A stretch of 64,000 nucleotides of DNA. Source: Bacteroidales bacterium (lineage in GTDB: Bacteria > Bacteroidota > Bacteroidia > Bacteroidales > UBA932). Shown in pieces: positions 32,919 through 41,950 of this stretch (the stretch's first letter is position 1; every line of letters starts with the position of its first letter). The DNA is taken from positions 53,688 through 117,687 of the forward strand of contig JAILLE010000022.1 of assembly GCA_024693285.1 (NCBI GenBank), written 5' to 3'. A program made the translations under genes and the position numbers. The notes beneath the pieces are model-generated. The model was not told the DNA's origin. It did no database searches and was given only the letters and a program-made list of their open reading frames with translations.

Positions 32919-34131
32919 TTACTTTCTCTATGAAAGCTGACTGGTAACAGTAGGGAATAAATCCCAAAGAAGAGAGCGGCTTGGTGATGATCAGGTTCGC
33001 TCTCTTTCCTTTTGTGATGGAGCCGGTGATGTCTGATACTCCCATAGCATAGGCGGCGTTTAGGGTACAGGCGTTGAATGCTTGCTCCGGTGAAAGCCTC
33101 ATCTTGATGCAAGCGAGGGCCATGACGAAACGCATGTCTCCGGAAGGGGAGGATCCAGGGTTATAGTCGGAAGCCAATGCGATACCGAGGCCGGAGGAGA
33201 TGAATCCCTTCGCGTTTCCGTAAGGCAATCCAAGAAAGAAAGATGAGCCTGGGAGCATTGTGGGCATGGTTGATTTGCCCTTTAACGCCTCAATCTCAAT
33301 CTGTGTAGTCCTCTCAAGATGATCTACTGAAAGGGCGTTGTGCGCCACTCCGACTTGCACTCCTCCAGAACAGGCAAGTTCATTGGCGTGGATCTTAGGG
33401 ATAAGCCCGTGTCGTATTCCCACTTCAAGAATCCTTGATGTCTCCATAGGTGTGAAGAAGCCCTCGTCGCAGAACACATCCACGAAATCGGCTAATCCTT
33501 CTTCCGCGACAGCGGGGATCATTTCCTCGCAGACCAAGTCGACATATTCCCCTTGTCTGCCTGTAAATGCCCTTCCAACCGCATGGGCGCCAAGAAAAGT
33601 CGCCCTGATTATCGCCGGACTGGTCTCTTTCACCCTTTTTATGACCTTTAACATCTTGATCTCATCCTCTGTGTTGAGACCATAACCGCTTTTGATCTCT
33701 ATGGCTCCCGTGCCTTTGGCTATCATCTCGTTGACCCTGCCCATAGTCTGCTCATAGAGTTCCTCCTCACTGGTCTCGTGAAGCAAGTCGGAGGAGTTGA
33801 GTATGCCTCCTCCCCGGGCGGCAATCTCCGCATAGCTCAGGCCGTTGATCTTGTCGATGAACTCCTGTTCGCGCGAGCCCGCATAACAGATGTGGGTGTG
33901 GGGATCGCAGAACATCGGAAAGACCATGCCTCCTTTGGCATCTATGATCTCATCTCCAGAGGATGTGTCAGGACACTGCCCGGCTGGCCCGAAATCCTGG
34001 ATCAGCCCATTGTCAAAAGAGAGGAACGCGTCCTTGATGGATACGACCTCGCTCATGGCATCCCCTTCTTTTCTCCGGACACCTTCAGGGACGATTCCGA
34101 TCAGCTCTCCGATATTCTTGATTATCTTCAT
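32911..34131 (-). CDS. hutI: Imidazolonepropionase
   Basis: The 406-residue amidohydrolase opens the ring of 4-imidazolone-5-propanoate to N-formimino-L-glutamate, step three of histidine breakdown. The metal-binding motif DPHTHICYAGSRE is near residue 78. Also present are GIGALRATFLGAH-like RATFLGAHAVG, HANELACSGG, and the aspartate region ALASDYNPGSSPS near 320, all typical of HutI. It overlaps the hutH stop by four bases and is last in the run, next to a convergent gene. Confidence 0.95.
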   Translation of the reverse strand: MKIIKNIGELIGIVPEGVRRKEGDAMSEVVSIKDAFLSFDNGLIQDFGPAGQCPDTSSGDEIIDAKGGMVFPMFCDPHTHICYAGSREQEFIDKINGLSYAEIAARGGGILNSSDLLHETSEEELYEQTMGRVNEMIAKGTGAIEIKSGYGLNTEDEIKMLKVIKRVKETSPAIIRATFLGAHAVGRAFTGRQGEYVDLVCEEMIPAVAEEGLADFVDVFCDEGFFTPMETSRILEVGIRHGLIPKIHANELACSGGVQVGVAHNALSVDHLERTTQIEIEALKGKSTMPTMLPGSSFFLGLPYGNAKGFISSGLGIALASDYNPGSSPSGDMRFVMALACIKMRLSPEQAFNACTLNAAYAMGVSDITGSITKGKRANLIITKPLSSLGFIPYCYQSAFIEKVII

Positions 34132-35609
34132 CTTATGAACTCGATTGACTTGTTGATCAAAGGATGCATATAGACATCGTTGTCAATAAAAGGCACCACC
34201 TTACGAAAGTCGCTGTAGATCTTCTCGATAGCGGGCGAAGATTTCCCTCCAGCCTCCATTCGCCTGAAATCGAGCGCTTGAGCGGCATTAAAAAGCTCAA
34301 TCGCCAAAACTGTCTCGCAGTTCTCCACTACCCTGACGAGTTTAGTGGCGGAATTGGAGCCCATACTGACGTGGTCTTCCTGTCCCTGTGAAGAGGGTAT
34401 GGAGTCGACGGAGGCGGGCCAGCACAAGCCTTTGTTCTGGCTCACTATTGAAGCCGCAGTGTACTGCGGGATCATGAATCCGCTATTGAGACCAGGATTG
34501 GCCACAAGGAATTTCGGCAGTCCCCGCTGGCCTGAAATAAGCCTGAATATCCTTCTTTCAGAGATATTCGCCAGCTCGGACATCGCGATCGCGAGCGTGT
34601 CCATCGGGATGGCTATCGGTTCCCCATGGAAGTTCCCAGCCGAGATTATCATGTCCTCATCCGGGAATATGTTGGGATTGTCCGTGGCTGAGTTGATCTC
34701 ATTCTCGATTACGGACTCAACGTACCTACAGTTGTCTTTTACAGCGCCATGCACCTGTGGGATGCAACGGAAGGAATAGGGATCCTGAACATGCTCTTTC
34801 TGCCTGTTTATCAGCTCACTACCTTCAAGGAGTCTCATGAATCTGGCAGCTGTGTCAATTTGTCCTCTATGAGGCCTAAGCAGGTGTGTAAGCGGGAGGA
34901 ATGGTTCTATCCTGCCGTCATAAGCTTCCAGGGACATGGCCCCTATCTTGTCAGCCCATTCGGAAAGCCTGTGGCATTGGATAAGACACCAGATGGCATG
35001 AGCGCTCATGAACTGAGTTCCGTTGAGCAAGGCCAGACCTTCTTTTGACTGCAGAGTGATCGGCTCCCATCCCATCTCGTTCCAGACCTCCTGACTCGGA
35101 CGGATCTTGCCTTTGTAAAGCACCTCGCCGAGACCGATCAAAGGTAGGCTAAGGTGGGCCAGGGGAGCGAGATCTCCTGAGGCTCCAAGCGAGCCTTGCT
35201 GATAGACAACGGGCAGGATATCATTATTAAACATATCCAGAAGCCGCTGGACAGTAATGAGTTGCGCTCCTGAATGACCATAGGATAAAGACTGGGCCTT
35301 CAGTAACAGCATGAGCCTGACAATATCTGGCCTGACGGTCTCGCCCGAGCCGCAGGCATGGCTCACAACTAGGTTATACTGAAGTTGCGATAGCTGGTCG
35401 ATAGGAATGGTCACGTTGTATAGGGAGCCGAAACCGGTGGTGATCCCATATACCGGATGACTGATGTCCTCCATCTTGCTGTCAAGGTAGGAGCGGCATT
35501 TTTCTATAGCGGCCTTGGCCTCGGAGCTAAGCTCGAGTTTCTCGTGGTTGTAAAGGATTTCCTTAAGCCTCTCAAGGCTCAGATGTTCTTTCGAGATGAT
35601 GTGTGTCAT
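34128..35609 (-). CDS. hutH: Histidine ammonia-lyase
   Basis: The 493-residue enzyme removes ammonia from histidine to give urocanate, step one of the pathway. The MIO prosthetic group forms from Ala-Ser-Gly in GSLGASGDLAPLAHLSL (about 140). Further family blocks are GITTGFGSLYN, KEGLALLNGTQFMSAHA, and SATDNPNIFPDE, with QEDHVSMGSNSA near 415. Its start lies within the end of hutU (38-base overlap), and its stop overlaps hutI. Confidence 0.96.
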   Translation of the reverse strand: MTHIISKEHLSLERLKEILYNHEKLELSSEAKAAIEKCRSYLDSKMEDISHPVYGITTGFGSLYNVTIPIDQLSQLQYNLVVSHACGSGETVRPDIVRLMLLLKAQSLSYGHSGAQLITVQRLLDMFNNDILPVVYQQGSLGASGDLAPLAHLSLPLIGLGEVLYKGKIRPSQEVWNEMGWEPITLQSKEGLALLNGTQFMSAHAIWCLIQCHRLSEWADKIGAMSLEAYDGRIEPFLPLTHLLRPHRGQIDTAARFMRLLEGSELINRQKEHVQDPYSFRCIPQVHGAVKDNCRYVESVIENEINSATDNPNIFPDEDMIISAGNFHGEPIAIPMDTLAIAMSELANISERRIFRLISGQRGLPKFLVANPGLNSGFMIPQYTAASIVSQNKGLCWPASVDSIPSSQGQEDHVSMGSNSATKLVRVVENCETVLAIELFNAAQALDFRRMEAGGKSSPAIEKIYSDFRKVVPFIDNDVYMHPLINKSIEFIR

Positions 35610-37635
35610 AATCTTCGATTGCTTTTCTCACTAACATATCATCTGCTAAGTTCGCTAGCGTGACTTGAAGGCCGGGGGTTCGGCCCATTTCTCTGATGAT
35701 GGCGCTCCTTGCGCCATCATTCCTCGCCCATGAACGGCGGGCGATGCCGTTATTCACATCCCAGAACAGCATCTGGCGGATGTGCCTGGCGGAGTCCTCG
35801 GAGCCATCGATGACCATTCCGAATCCTCCGTTGATAACCTCACCCCAACCGACGCCTCCTCCATTGTGGATGGAGACCCAGGTGGCTCCCCTGAAGGAGT
35901 CCCCGATGACGTTCTGGACCGCCATGTCAGCTGTGAAACTAGATCCGTCATAGATGTTTGATGTTTCCCTGAAGGGGGAGTCGGTACCGGAGACATCATG
36001 ATGATCACGTCCAAGGACAATAGGAGCTTTGATTTCTCCCTTGGCGATTGCCTCGTTGAAGGCCAGGGCTATCTTGGTCCTGCCCTCGCAGTCAGCGTAC
36101 AGGATCCTGGCCTGCGATCCTACCACGAGGTTGTTTCTTCCGGCTTCCTCTATCCAACGAATATTATCCCTAAGTTGGCCGCGAATCTCCTCGGGAGCCG
36201 TCAATACCTCTTCTGAGAGAACTTTCACCGCCAGCTCGTCAGATTTGGCGAGGTCTGCTGGATCCTCGCTCATGCATACCCATCTGAATGGTCCGAAACC
36301 GAAGTCGAAATAAAGGGGACCCATTATGTCCTGGACATATGAGGGGTATCGGAATGAGCCGTCTGGCTTGAGTATGTCTGCTCCAGCTCGGGAGGACTCC
36401 AGCAGGAAGGCGTTGCCATAGTCGAAGAAATACATTCCTTTGGCAGTCAGCTTGTTAATCGCTGCGACCTGTCTGCGTAACGACTCTTTCACAGCGTCCT
36501 TGAAGCTTTCCGGATCCTCTGCCATCATCTTCTTGGATTCCTCGAGAGACAAACCGACCGGATAGTAACCTCCAGCCCAAGGGTTGTGCAAAGAAGTCTG
36601 GTCAGAGCCTAAATCAACTCTCAAATCCTCTTCAGCCAACCGTTCCCAAAGATCCACCACATTGCCTACGTATGCGAGAGAGATTGTTTCCTTATTGTCT
36701 ACCGCTTTTCTGATCCTGATGACAAGCTCGTCCAGATTGTCATGCAGTTCGTCAACCCAGCCTTGGTCGAAACGTTTCCTGGCTGCCAGGGGATTAATCT
36801 CGGCGGTCACACTGACCACCCCGGCTATATTCCCGGCTTTCGGTTGGGCTCCGGACATACCGCCAAGTCCAGCGGTTATGAATAGGAGACCTCTCATATT
36901 CCCTGAGGTGCCTGGTATTCCTTTGGCTTCCAGTTGTTTCCGTGCGGCATTCATCACGGTGATCGTAGTGCCGTGGACAATTCCCTGGGGACCTATGTAC
37001 ATATAAGATCCGGCGGTCATCTGACCATATTGCGATACTCCCATGGCGTTGAACCTCTCCCAGTCATCCTGGCTGGAATAGTTCGGGATGACCATGCCGT
37101 TTGTGACAACTACCCTCGGAGCATCCTTATGGCTCGGGAACAGCCCCATCGGATGGCCGGAGTACATCGCTAGAGTCTGCTCGTCGGTCATGGTGGCGAG
37201 ATACTTCATCGTCAGCCTGTACTGTGCCCAGTTCTGGAATATGGCTCCGTTGCCTCCATAAATTATCAATTCATGAGGGTGCTGGGCGACCTTAGGGTCA
37301 AGGTTGTTCTGAATCATCGCCATGATCGCGGCAGCCTGTCTGGACTTGGCCGGATACTCATCAATCGGGCGGGCATAGATGTCGTATGAGGGCCGGAAAC
37401 GGTACATGTAGATCCTTCCGTAGTCATTCAGTTCCTTTGCGAACTCCGGAGCCAATTCCGCATGGAATCTCTCAGGGAAGTACCTCAGGGCGTTCTTAAG
37501 TGCCAGGATCTTCTGCTTTTCAGTCAGTATGTCCTTCCTCTTTGGGGCGTGGTTTATCGTACCGTCGTAAGGTTTCGGATCAGGAAGCCTGTCTTGCGGA
37601 ATCCCTGCCAGAATCTCTTCTTGAAACTTATCCAT
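35572..37635 (-). CDS. hutU: Urocanate hydratase
   Basis: The 687-residue NAD+-dependent enzyme converts urocanate to imidazolonepropionate, step two. Signature blocks are YGGNGAIFQNWAQYRL, YSGHPMGLFPSHKDAPRVV, GQMTAGSYMYIGPQGIVHG and LTAGLGGMSGAQP-like ITAGLGGMSGAQPKA. It is longer than the roughly 555-residue proteobacterial HutU, as is typical for the Bacteroidota form. The 3' end overlaps hutH by 38 bases and the 5' end overlaps ftcD by 8. Confidence 0.95.
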   Translation of the reverse strand: MDKFQEEILAGIPQDRLPDPKPYDGTINHAPKRKDILTEKQKILALKNALRYFPERFHAELAPEFAKELNDYGRIYMYRFRPSYDIYARPIDEYPAKSRQAAAIMAMIQNNLDPKVAQHPHELIIYGGNGAIFQNWAQYRLTMKYLATMTDEQTLAMYSGHPMGLFPSHKDAPRVVVTNGMVIPNYSSQDDWERFNAMGVSQYGQMTAGSYMYIGPQGIVHGTTITVMNAARKQLEAKGIPGTSGNMRGLLFITAGLGGMSGAQPKAGNIAGVVSVTAEINPLAARKRFDQGWVDELHDNLDELVIRIRKAVDNKETISLAYVGNVVDLWERLAEEDLRVDLGSDQTSLHNPWAGGYYPVGLSLEESKKMMAEDPESFKDAVKESLRRQVAAINKLTAKGMYFFDYGNAFLLESSRAGADILKPDGSFRYPSYVQDIMGPLYFDFGFGPFRWVCMSEDPADLAKSDELAVKVLSEEVLTAPEEIRGQLRDNIRWIEEAGRNNLVVGSQARILYADCEGRTKIALAFNEAIAKGEIKAPIVLGRDHHDVSGTDSPFRETSNIYDGSSFTADMAVQNVIGDSFRGATWVSIHNGGGVGWGEVINGGFGMVIDGSEDSARHIRQMLFWDVNNGIARRSWARNDGARSAIIREMGRTPGLQVTLANLADDMLVRKAIEDYDTHHLERTSEP

Positions 37636-39337
37636 CTATCTTCCCGTTAACTATCTCCAATATCTCCTTCTCTTCCGAAATCGCTTTCGAGGCGATACTC
37701 TCAGCCTCCGCGATCAGCCCGGCCGCCTTCTCTTTGTCATTAAGGCCAATAGCATTGATCTTCACATTGAGACAAGCTCCAAGAACCGCGCTTCTGGCAG
37801 CCAAAGCTCCCACACCGGCATCAGAAACCGAATTGGGATTGCCCTCGATAGCCATCGCCCTCGCAAGCTCAAAGACCTTAAATGAAGCCTTCATTGTGCG
37901 GAGAGGCACCTGTGAGGCGTAAAGAGTGGCATCCTCAATGGCTTGTGCTCTGGTGGCTTTCTCTTCCTCGGTCCCTTTCGGGAGACCGAAAGCGGCCATG
38001 ATCTTGTCAAAGGCGGCTGTGTCTTCGTCAACAAGATCGACCAGCTCCTTCATAATTGCCTGGCCTTTCTCTGCCCAGTCTGAAAACTCCTTCCATCGGT
38101 CGTCCCAGCCTCTTTTATGTGCGGAAAGATTGGCGACCATTGTGCCAAGAGCGGCTCCCAAGGCTCCCATATATGCTGAAATGGAACCTCCTCCAGGAGC
38201 GGGTGACTCCGAGGCGGTCTCGGTGGCGAAATCCTGCAGACTCATTCTCACAAGTCTTTGCTTTACAGCAATTTCCGCCGGATCTTCCATTAGGTATTCA
38301 ATGACTTTCTCTTTGGGATTGAATGGCCGTAGGTCGTCAAGACTCATGGACTTGACGGCAATCTTCATTATTTCGTCATCAGATATTCCGAGCGAACGGT
38401 TCTGCTTTTCAAGATAGAACTTGCCGGCGTCCATAAGTACCCTTTTAGGGACGAGCCCCACTATCTCAGTGCCAGTGACTTTCAGGCCTCTGGCGGCAGC
38501 TGCCCTGCAGACTTCCTCATAGGCTATATGCAGTGGAGTAGCCTCGATGTCGGTGATATTCATAGAGACCTGGGCTATTCCATATTCATCAATATACCAT
38601 CCTATAGCCTTGCAACCCTTCAGGGTGCCTGGAATCCAAATCTGGTTGCCTTCGGCGTCTTTGAGGAGTTTTCCGGTCAATGAGCCACCTTCACGGGCCT
38701 TCCGGCCTTTCTCCCGCACGTCGAACGCGATTGCCATAGCCCTACGTGTAGATGTGGTGTTGAGGTTGAAGTTCACGGCGACAAGGAAGTTCCTGGCTCC
38801 CACATTGATAGCCCCGTTTTTGGCGACTGTCTCGTTGTATTCGGACGGCCCGAAATCAGGTCTTCTGGCAGGGTCGGCTATCTTCTCGGGGAGAGCCTCA
38901 TATTCCCCGGCCCTGCACACCGCCAGATTCTTCCGTTCTGGTTTGAAGGCGGCGGCCTCATAGCAATAGCAAGGAACTCCTAGTTCCTTGAATATTCTCT
39001 CGGCAAGACCTCTGGCCAAGGTGGCGCATTCTTCGAGAGTTATCCCTGAGACCGGCACCAACGGCAGCACGTCGCAGGCCCCGGACCTCGGATGCGCGCC
39101 ATGGTGTTTTCTCATGTCAATCACCTCGCCGGCCTTCTTGACCCCCTGGAAAGCGCCTTCCACAACCGCCGCTGGCTCTCCGACAAAGGTCACAACGGTC
39201 CTGTTGGTGGCTTCTCCGGGATCCACATTCAGGACTTTCACACCCTCGACAGAAGCTATCGCCTTCACAATCTGGTCTATCACGCTTCTGTCACGCCCCT
39301 CGCTGAAATTGGGCACACATTCTATGATCTGTCTCAT
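37628..39337 (-). CDS. ftcD: Bifunctional glutamate formimidoyltransferase / formimidoyl-THF cyclodeaminase
   Basis: The 569-residue protein completes histidine degradation: it moves the formimino group from formiminoglutamate to tetrahydrofolate, then releases ammonia to form methenyl-THF and free glutamate. Residues about 1-325 are the transferase (IECVPNFSEGRD, KHHGAHPRSGACDVLPLVP). Residues about 360-569 are the helical cyclodeaminase (ESPAPGGGSISAYMGALGAA). The full fusion matches the animal and Bacteroidota type. ATG 39337 (MRQIIECVPNF) is preferred over a TTG two codons upstream. Confidence 0.95.
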   Translation of the reverse strand: MRQIIECVPNFSEGRDRSVIDQIVKAIASVEGVKVLNVDPGEATNRTVVTFVGEPAAVVEGAFQGVKKAGEVIDMRKHHGAHPRSGACDVLPLVPVSGITLEECATLARGLAERIFKELGVPCYCYEAAAFKPERKNLAVCRAGEYEALPEKIADPARRPDFGPSEYNETVAKNGAINVGARNFLVAVNFNLNTTSTRRAMAIAFDVREKGRKAREGGSLTGKLLKDAEGNQIWIPGTLKGCKAIGWYIDEYGIAQVSMNITDIEATPLHIAYEEVCRAAAARGLKVTGTEIVGLVPKRVLMDAGKFYLEKQNRSLGISDDEIMKIAVKSMSLDDLRPFNPKEKVIEYLMEDPAEIAVKQRLVRMSLQDFATETASESPAPGGGSISAYMGALGAALGTMVANLSAHKRGWDDRWKEFSDWAEKGQAIMKELVDLVDEDTAAFDKIMAAFGLPKGTEEEKATRAQAIEDATLYASQVPLRTMKASFKVFELARAMAIEGNPNSVSDAGVGALAARSAVLGACLNVKINAIGLNDKEKAAGLIAEAESIASKAISEEKEILEIVNGKIDG

Positions 39338-39352
39338 TATCAATATGTTATA

Positions 39353-40492
39353 TTATAATATTAAACCTAATAGGACGATTATCAAGTGGGCTACTATGGC
39401 GGCCACCAGACCTCCAATTGTGTGGGAAAGAATAGCCTTGCCGGTAAGCTCGCGGTAACCGAGGGAGTCAAGCATCGCAGTGTGGGTGCTGAGGAAGCCG
39501 CTCCAGCACATTCCGATCGCGGTGAAAACGGCTATCGCGTTGCCGTCAATCCAGCCCTGGGCGATAAAATTTGGAACAAGGCTTAAAGCGGCGCCCACGG
39601 CTCCGAGAGCGGTTATCGGGAACGCTATCTGATGGGGATCGTTGAAACCGAACAGTCCCTTGAACAACCAGTCCACCTTGTTGGCCAGCCAGGGAAGCAG
39701 TTCTGTTCCCTGATAGGCGGCTCCGGTGAATGCTCCGGAAGGATCGGCCCCGAAAGACAGCATCATCACAAGTGTCGAGATAATCAGAACACCAGGAATA
39801 ATCGCCAGACCGACCTCCACTCCGTTCTTTCCTCCATCCAAAAGGGCGTTTAGAGTGCGCAAGAAGGCGCTTTTCTCTTCTATATGCTCAGGCTCGGCGT
39901 TCAAGGATTCCAGTTCCTCATCACTTACCACGTCCTCTTCCTTATAGGCAGGATAGGCCTTCACGACAAAATGCTGCATCAGTCTCGTGGTCACGATACA
40001 TCCCACGAATGCCCCGAAAAGCCCCACTAGAGGCTCCATGAAATACCCGTTGCTAATCATGAATATGATGACTATCAAACCCATACCAAATGCGGTACCG
40101 AAGTTGGTAAGGGATATGTACTGGTATTTTTTGAAATAGCTGGCGAAACGTTTGTCCTTCGATAGAGTGATAATCGCGGGATTATCAGACAAGAAAGTCA
40201 TCACGGCTCCAAGGGAGGCGACTCCAGGGAGGTTGAAAAGAGGCCTCATCAGCGGCCGGAGGATCATCTCGATCAGGTCAACCACCCCGAATTCCACGAA
40301 TAGTTTACCCAAGGCGCCGGTGATTACGCATATTCCCATAAGGTAGAAGACCGTGTTAAGCAACAGGTCGTGCGCCGTGTGCATAATAGTGTTGAGCATA
40401 TTGGCCGCACCCATAACCACACCCATGTAGGTGAACAGGGCGACCACTATCGCCAGGCAAATAAGAGCCGAGGCTAAACTCTTCTTTTTCAT
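39353..40492 (-). CDS. Gate-domain membrane protein of the CD0519/CD1768 family
   Basis: The 379-residue inner-membrane protein has about nine hydrophobic segments and two nucleoside-recognition (Gate) domains. Examples are MGICVITGALGKLFVEFGVV, FNLPGVASLGAVMTFLSDNP and GVLIISTLVMMLSFG, then FLSTHTAMLDSLGYRELTG. The family is uncharacterised. Its place directly upstream of ftcD, with 15 bases between them, suggests it handles a substrate or product of histidine breakdown. Without a biochemical precedent this is only inference. Confidence 0.82.
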   Translation of the reverse strand: MKKKSLASALICLAIVVALFTYMGVVMGAANMLNTIMHTAHDLLLNTVFYLMGICVITGALGKLFVEFGVVDLIEMILRPLMRPLFNLPGVASLGAVMTFLSDNPAIITLSKDKRFASYFKKYQYISLTNFGTAFGMGLIVIIFMISNGYFMEPLVGLFGAFVGCIVTTRLMQHFVVKAYPAYKEEDVVSDEELESLNAEPEHIEEKSAFLRTLNALLDGGKNGVEVGLAIIPGVLIISTLVMMLSFGADPSGAFTGAAYQGTELLPWLANKVDWLFKGLFGFNDPHQIAFPITALGAVGAALSLVPNFIAQGWIDGNAIAVFTAIGMCWSGFLSTHTAMLDSLGYRELTGKAILSHTIGGLVAAIVAHLIIVLLGLIL

Positions 40493-40496
40493 ATTG

Positions 40497-41939
40497 TTAT
40501 AAGTATTCTATCGTGAATTCGTAATCCCATTGGTTATAAAAAAGGTTGCCACCTTCCCACTCGACCTCGCCTTTCTGGAAATCGACTGTGTCGCTTCTTG
40601 GGTACTTTTTGGCGGGGGAGAACTCTCTGCCGTAATCATTGTTCACGATCAGCCTGTAAGGCTCTATGCCTCCAAGGAAGAAATCGCCCCCGTAAGGTGT
40701 AATCCCGAAACTCTGGTCCACCGGCACCCATCCTAAACCCTCGAAATAAAGTTTTCCCCAGTCGTGGAGATTTTTCGCTCCTGGGTGCATCATCAGGCCG
40801 CTCTCCCATCGCGCGGGAATACCCTTGTAACGGCACATGGTAAGAAGGAGCAGTGTCTTCATGCCGCAGTCTCCGTGGCCTTCGGTAAGGACATATTCAG
40901 GAATATTCTCAATCGTCGAATACTCCCTGGCGGACGCCCAGGGGATGCTTTCGTCTATCCAAGTGAAGAAAGCCTTTGCCTGCAAGTAAGGATTGTCGAT
41001 ACCGGCAGAGAGGGAGTCGGCCAATGCTTTGATCCTGTCGGTGAATATGATATGCTTCTCCCGCTCGGAGGTGTATTCCTTGTATTCATCGGTCGTGGTG
41101 TCATAAGGCATCACCAGTGTGGGTGCTATCGGATGCCATTCCCCATAGGAGGTGTACTCGAAGACCTCGTAGAAGGTCACGTCTTTGTACCGGTTGGTCT
41201 TGGCCTCCATATAGAGGCTGCTGTGGGCGCATGAAGGATCGGAGAAAGTGATTTTGTCCATCGGATATGCCAAGCTGTCCACACCTGCTTCGATGAATCT
41301 GATATCGGTCTGTCTGGGAACGTCTGTCCTTGGGTATGGAAGCCAGCACCGAAGGGTCTTTCCGGGTCTGAGGGTATTCACCGGCACCGTCAGGGAAAAG
41401 CGCACCCTCATCCTCTTCGGCAGAGCGAGGTACGGGTTCTCCGGCACGCCGATGTCTCCGGTCCGCGTCCATTCTCGCTTCGCTGCGGCTGAGTACGTCC
41501 CGGGGACATCGGCGCTGCCGGGAAAACGACTAAGTACTTCCTCTTTGATGGCCGGAATCGTCACGGCGTCGATCTCCTCATGACCTCCGGATGGCTGTCC
41601 GTCAATCAGTTCCTTCTTGGCCTTCATCTCCGGCACCAACCTGAACAGGTTGGGAGCGGCGTTGCGGAAATACATAGTCCGTTTTCCGATGACCATTGAC
41701 TCCAACTTGCCAGACTTCGTCCATGCGTCAATTTGCTCGTCAGTCACGTAGGGGGCATATTTCCGGATATAATCCTTCACTTCCTCCCTAGTCCTGCAGA
41801 AATCGACAGCAAGCCTTTGGCTGAGGTCCCTGTCCCATGAGTATTTCTGTCGCATGCGCCTCGGAACCCAGATATTGGCCGCGAGGGCAATCGCCACCAT
41901 AACCCATAGTATGATCTCGCTTTTTTTCATCTTAGCCAT
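40497..41939 (-). CDS. Membrane-anchored transglutaminase-like protein
   Basis: The 480-residue protein has an N-terminal anchor (about 8-24, ILWVMVAIALAANIWVP) and a large extracytoplasmic part. The C-terminal transglutaminase-like fold carries the cysteine in EGHGDCGMKTLLLL, histidine in GAKNLHDWGKLYFEG and aspartate in GWVPVDQSFGI, so the catalytic triad is complete. Bacterial members are mostly cysteine peptidases. Next to an L-Ala-D/L-Glu-type epimerase it may cleave wall peptides, though this is inferred from context. It is followed by the Gate-domain gene after four bases. Confidence 0.85.
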   Translation of the reverse strand: MAKMKKSEIILWVMVAIALAANIWVPRRMRQKYSWDRDLSQRLAVDFCRTREEVKDYIRKYAPYVTDEQIDAWTKSGKLESMVIGKRTMYFRNAAPNLFRLVPEMKAKKELIDGQPSGGHEEIDAVTIPAIKEEVLSRFPGSADVPGTYSAAAKREWTRTGDIGVPENPYLALPKRMRVRFSLTVPVNTLRPGKTLRCWLPYPRTDVPRQTDIRFIEAGVDSLAYPMDKITFSDPSCAHSSLYMEAKTNRYKDVTFYEVFEYTSYGEWHPIAPTLVMPYDTTTDEYKEYTSEREKHIIFTDRIKALADSLSAGIDNPYLQAKAFFTWIDESIPWASAREYSTIENIPEYVLTEGHGDCGMKTLLLLTMCRYKGIPARWESGLMMHPGAKNLHDWGKLYFEGLGWVPVDQSFGITPYGGDFFLGGIEPYRLIVNNDYGREFSPAKKYPRSDTVDFQKGEVEWEGGNLFYNQWDYEFTIEYL

Positions 41940-41950
41940 ATAAGGATGGT

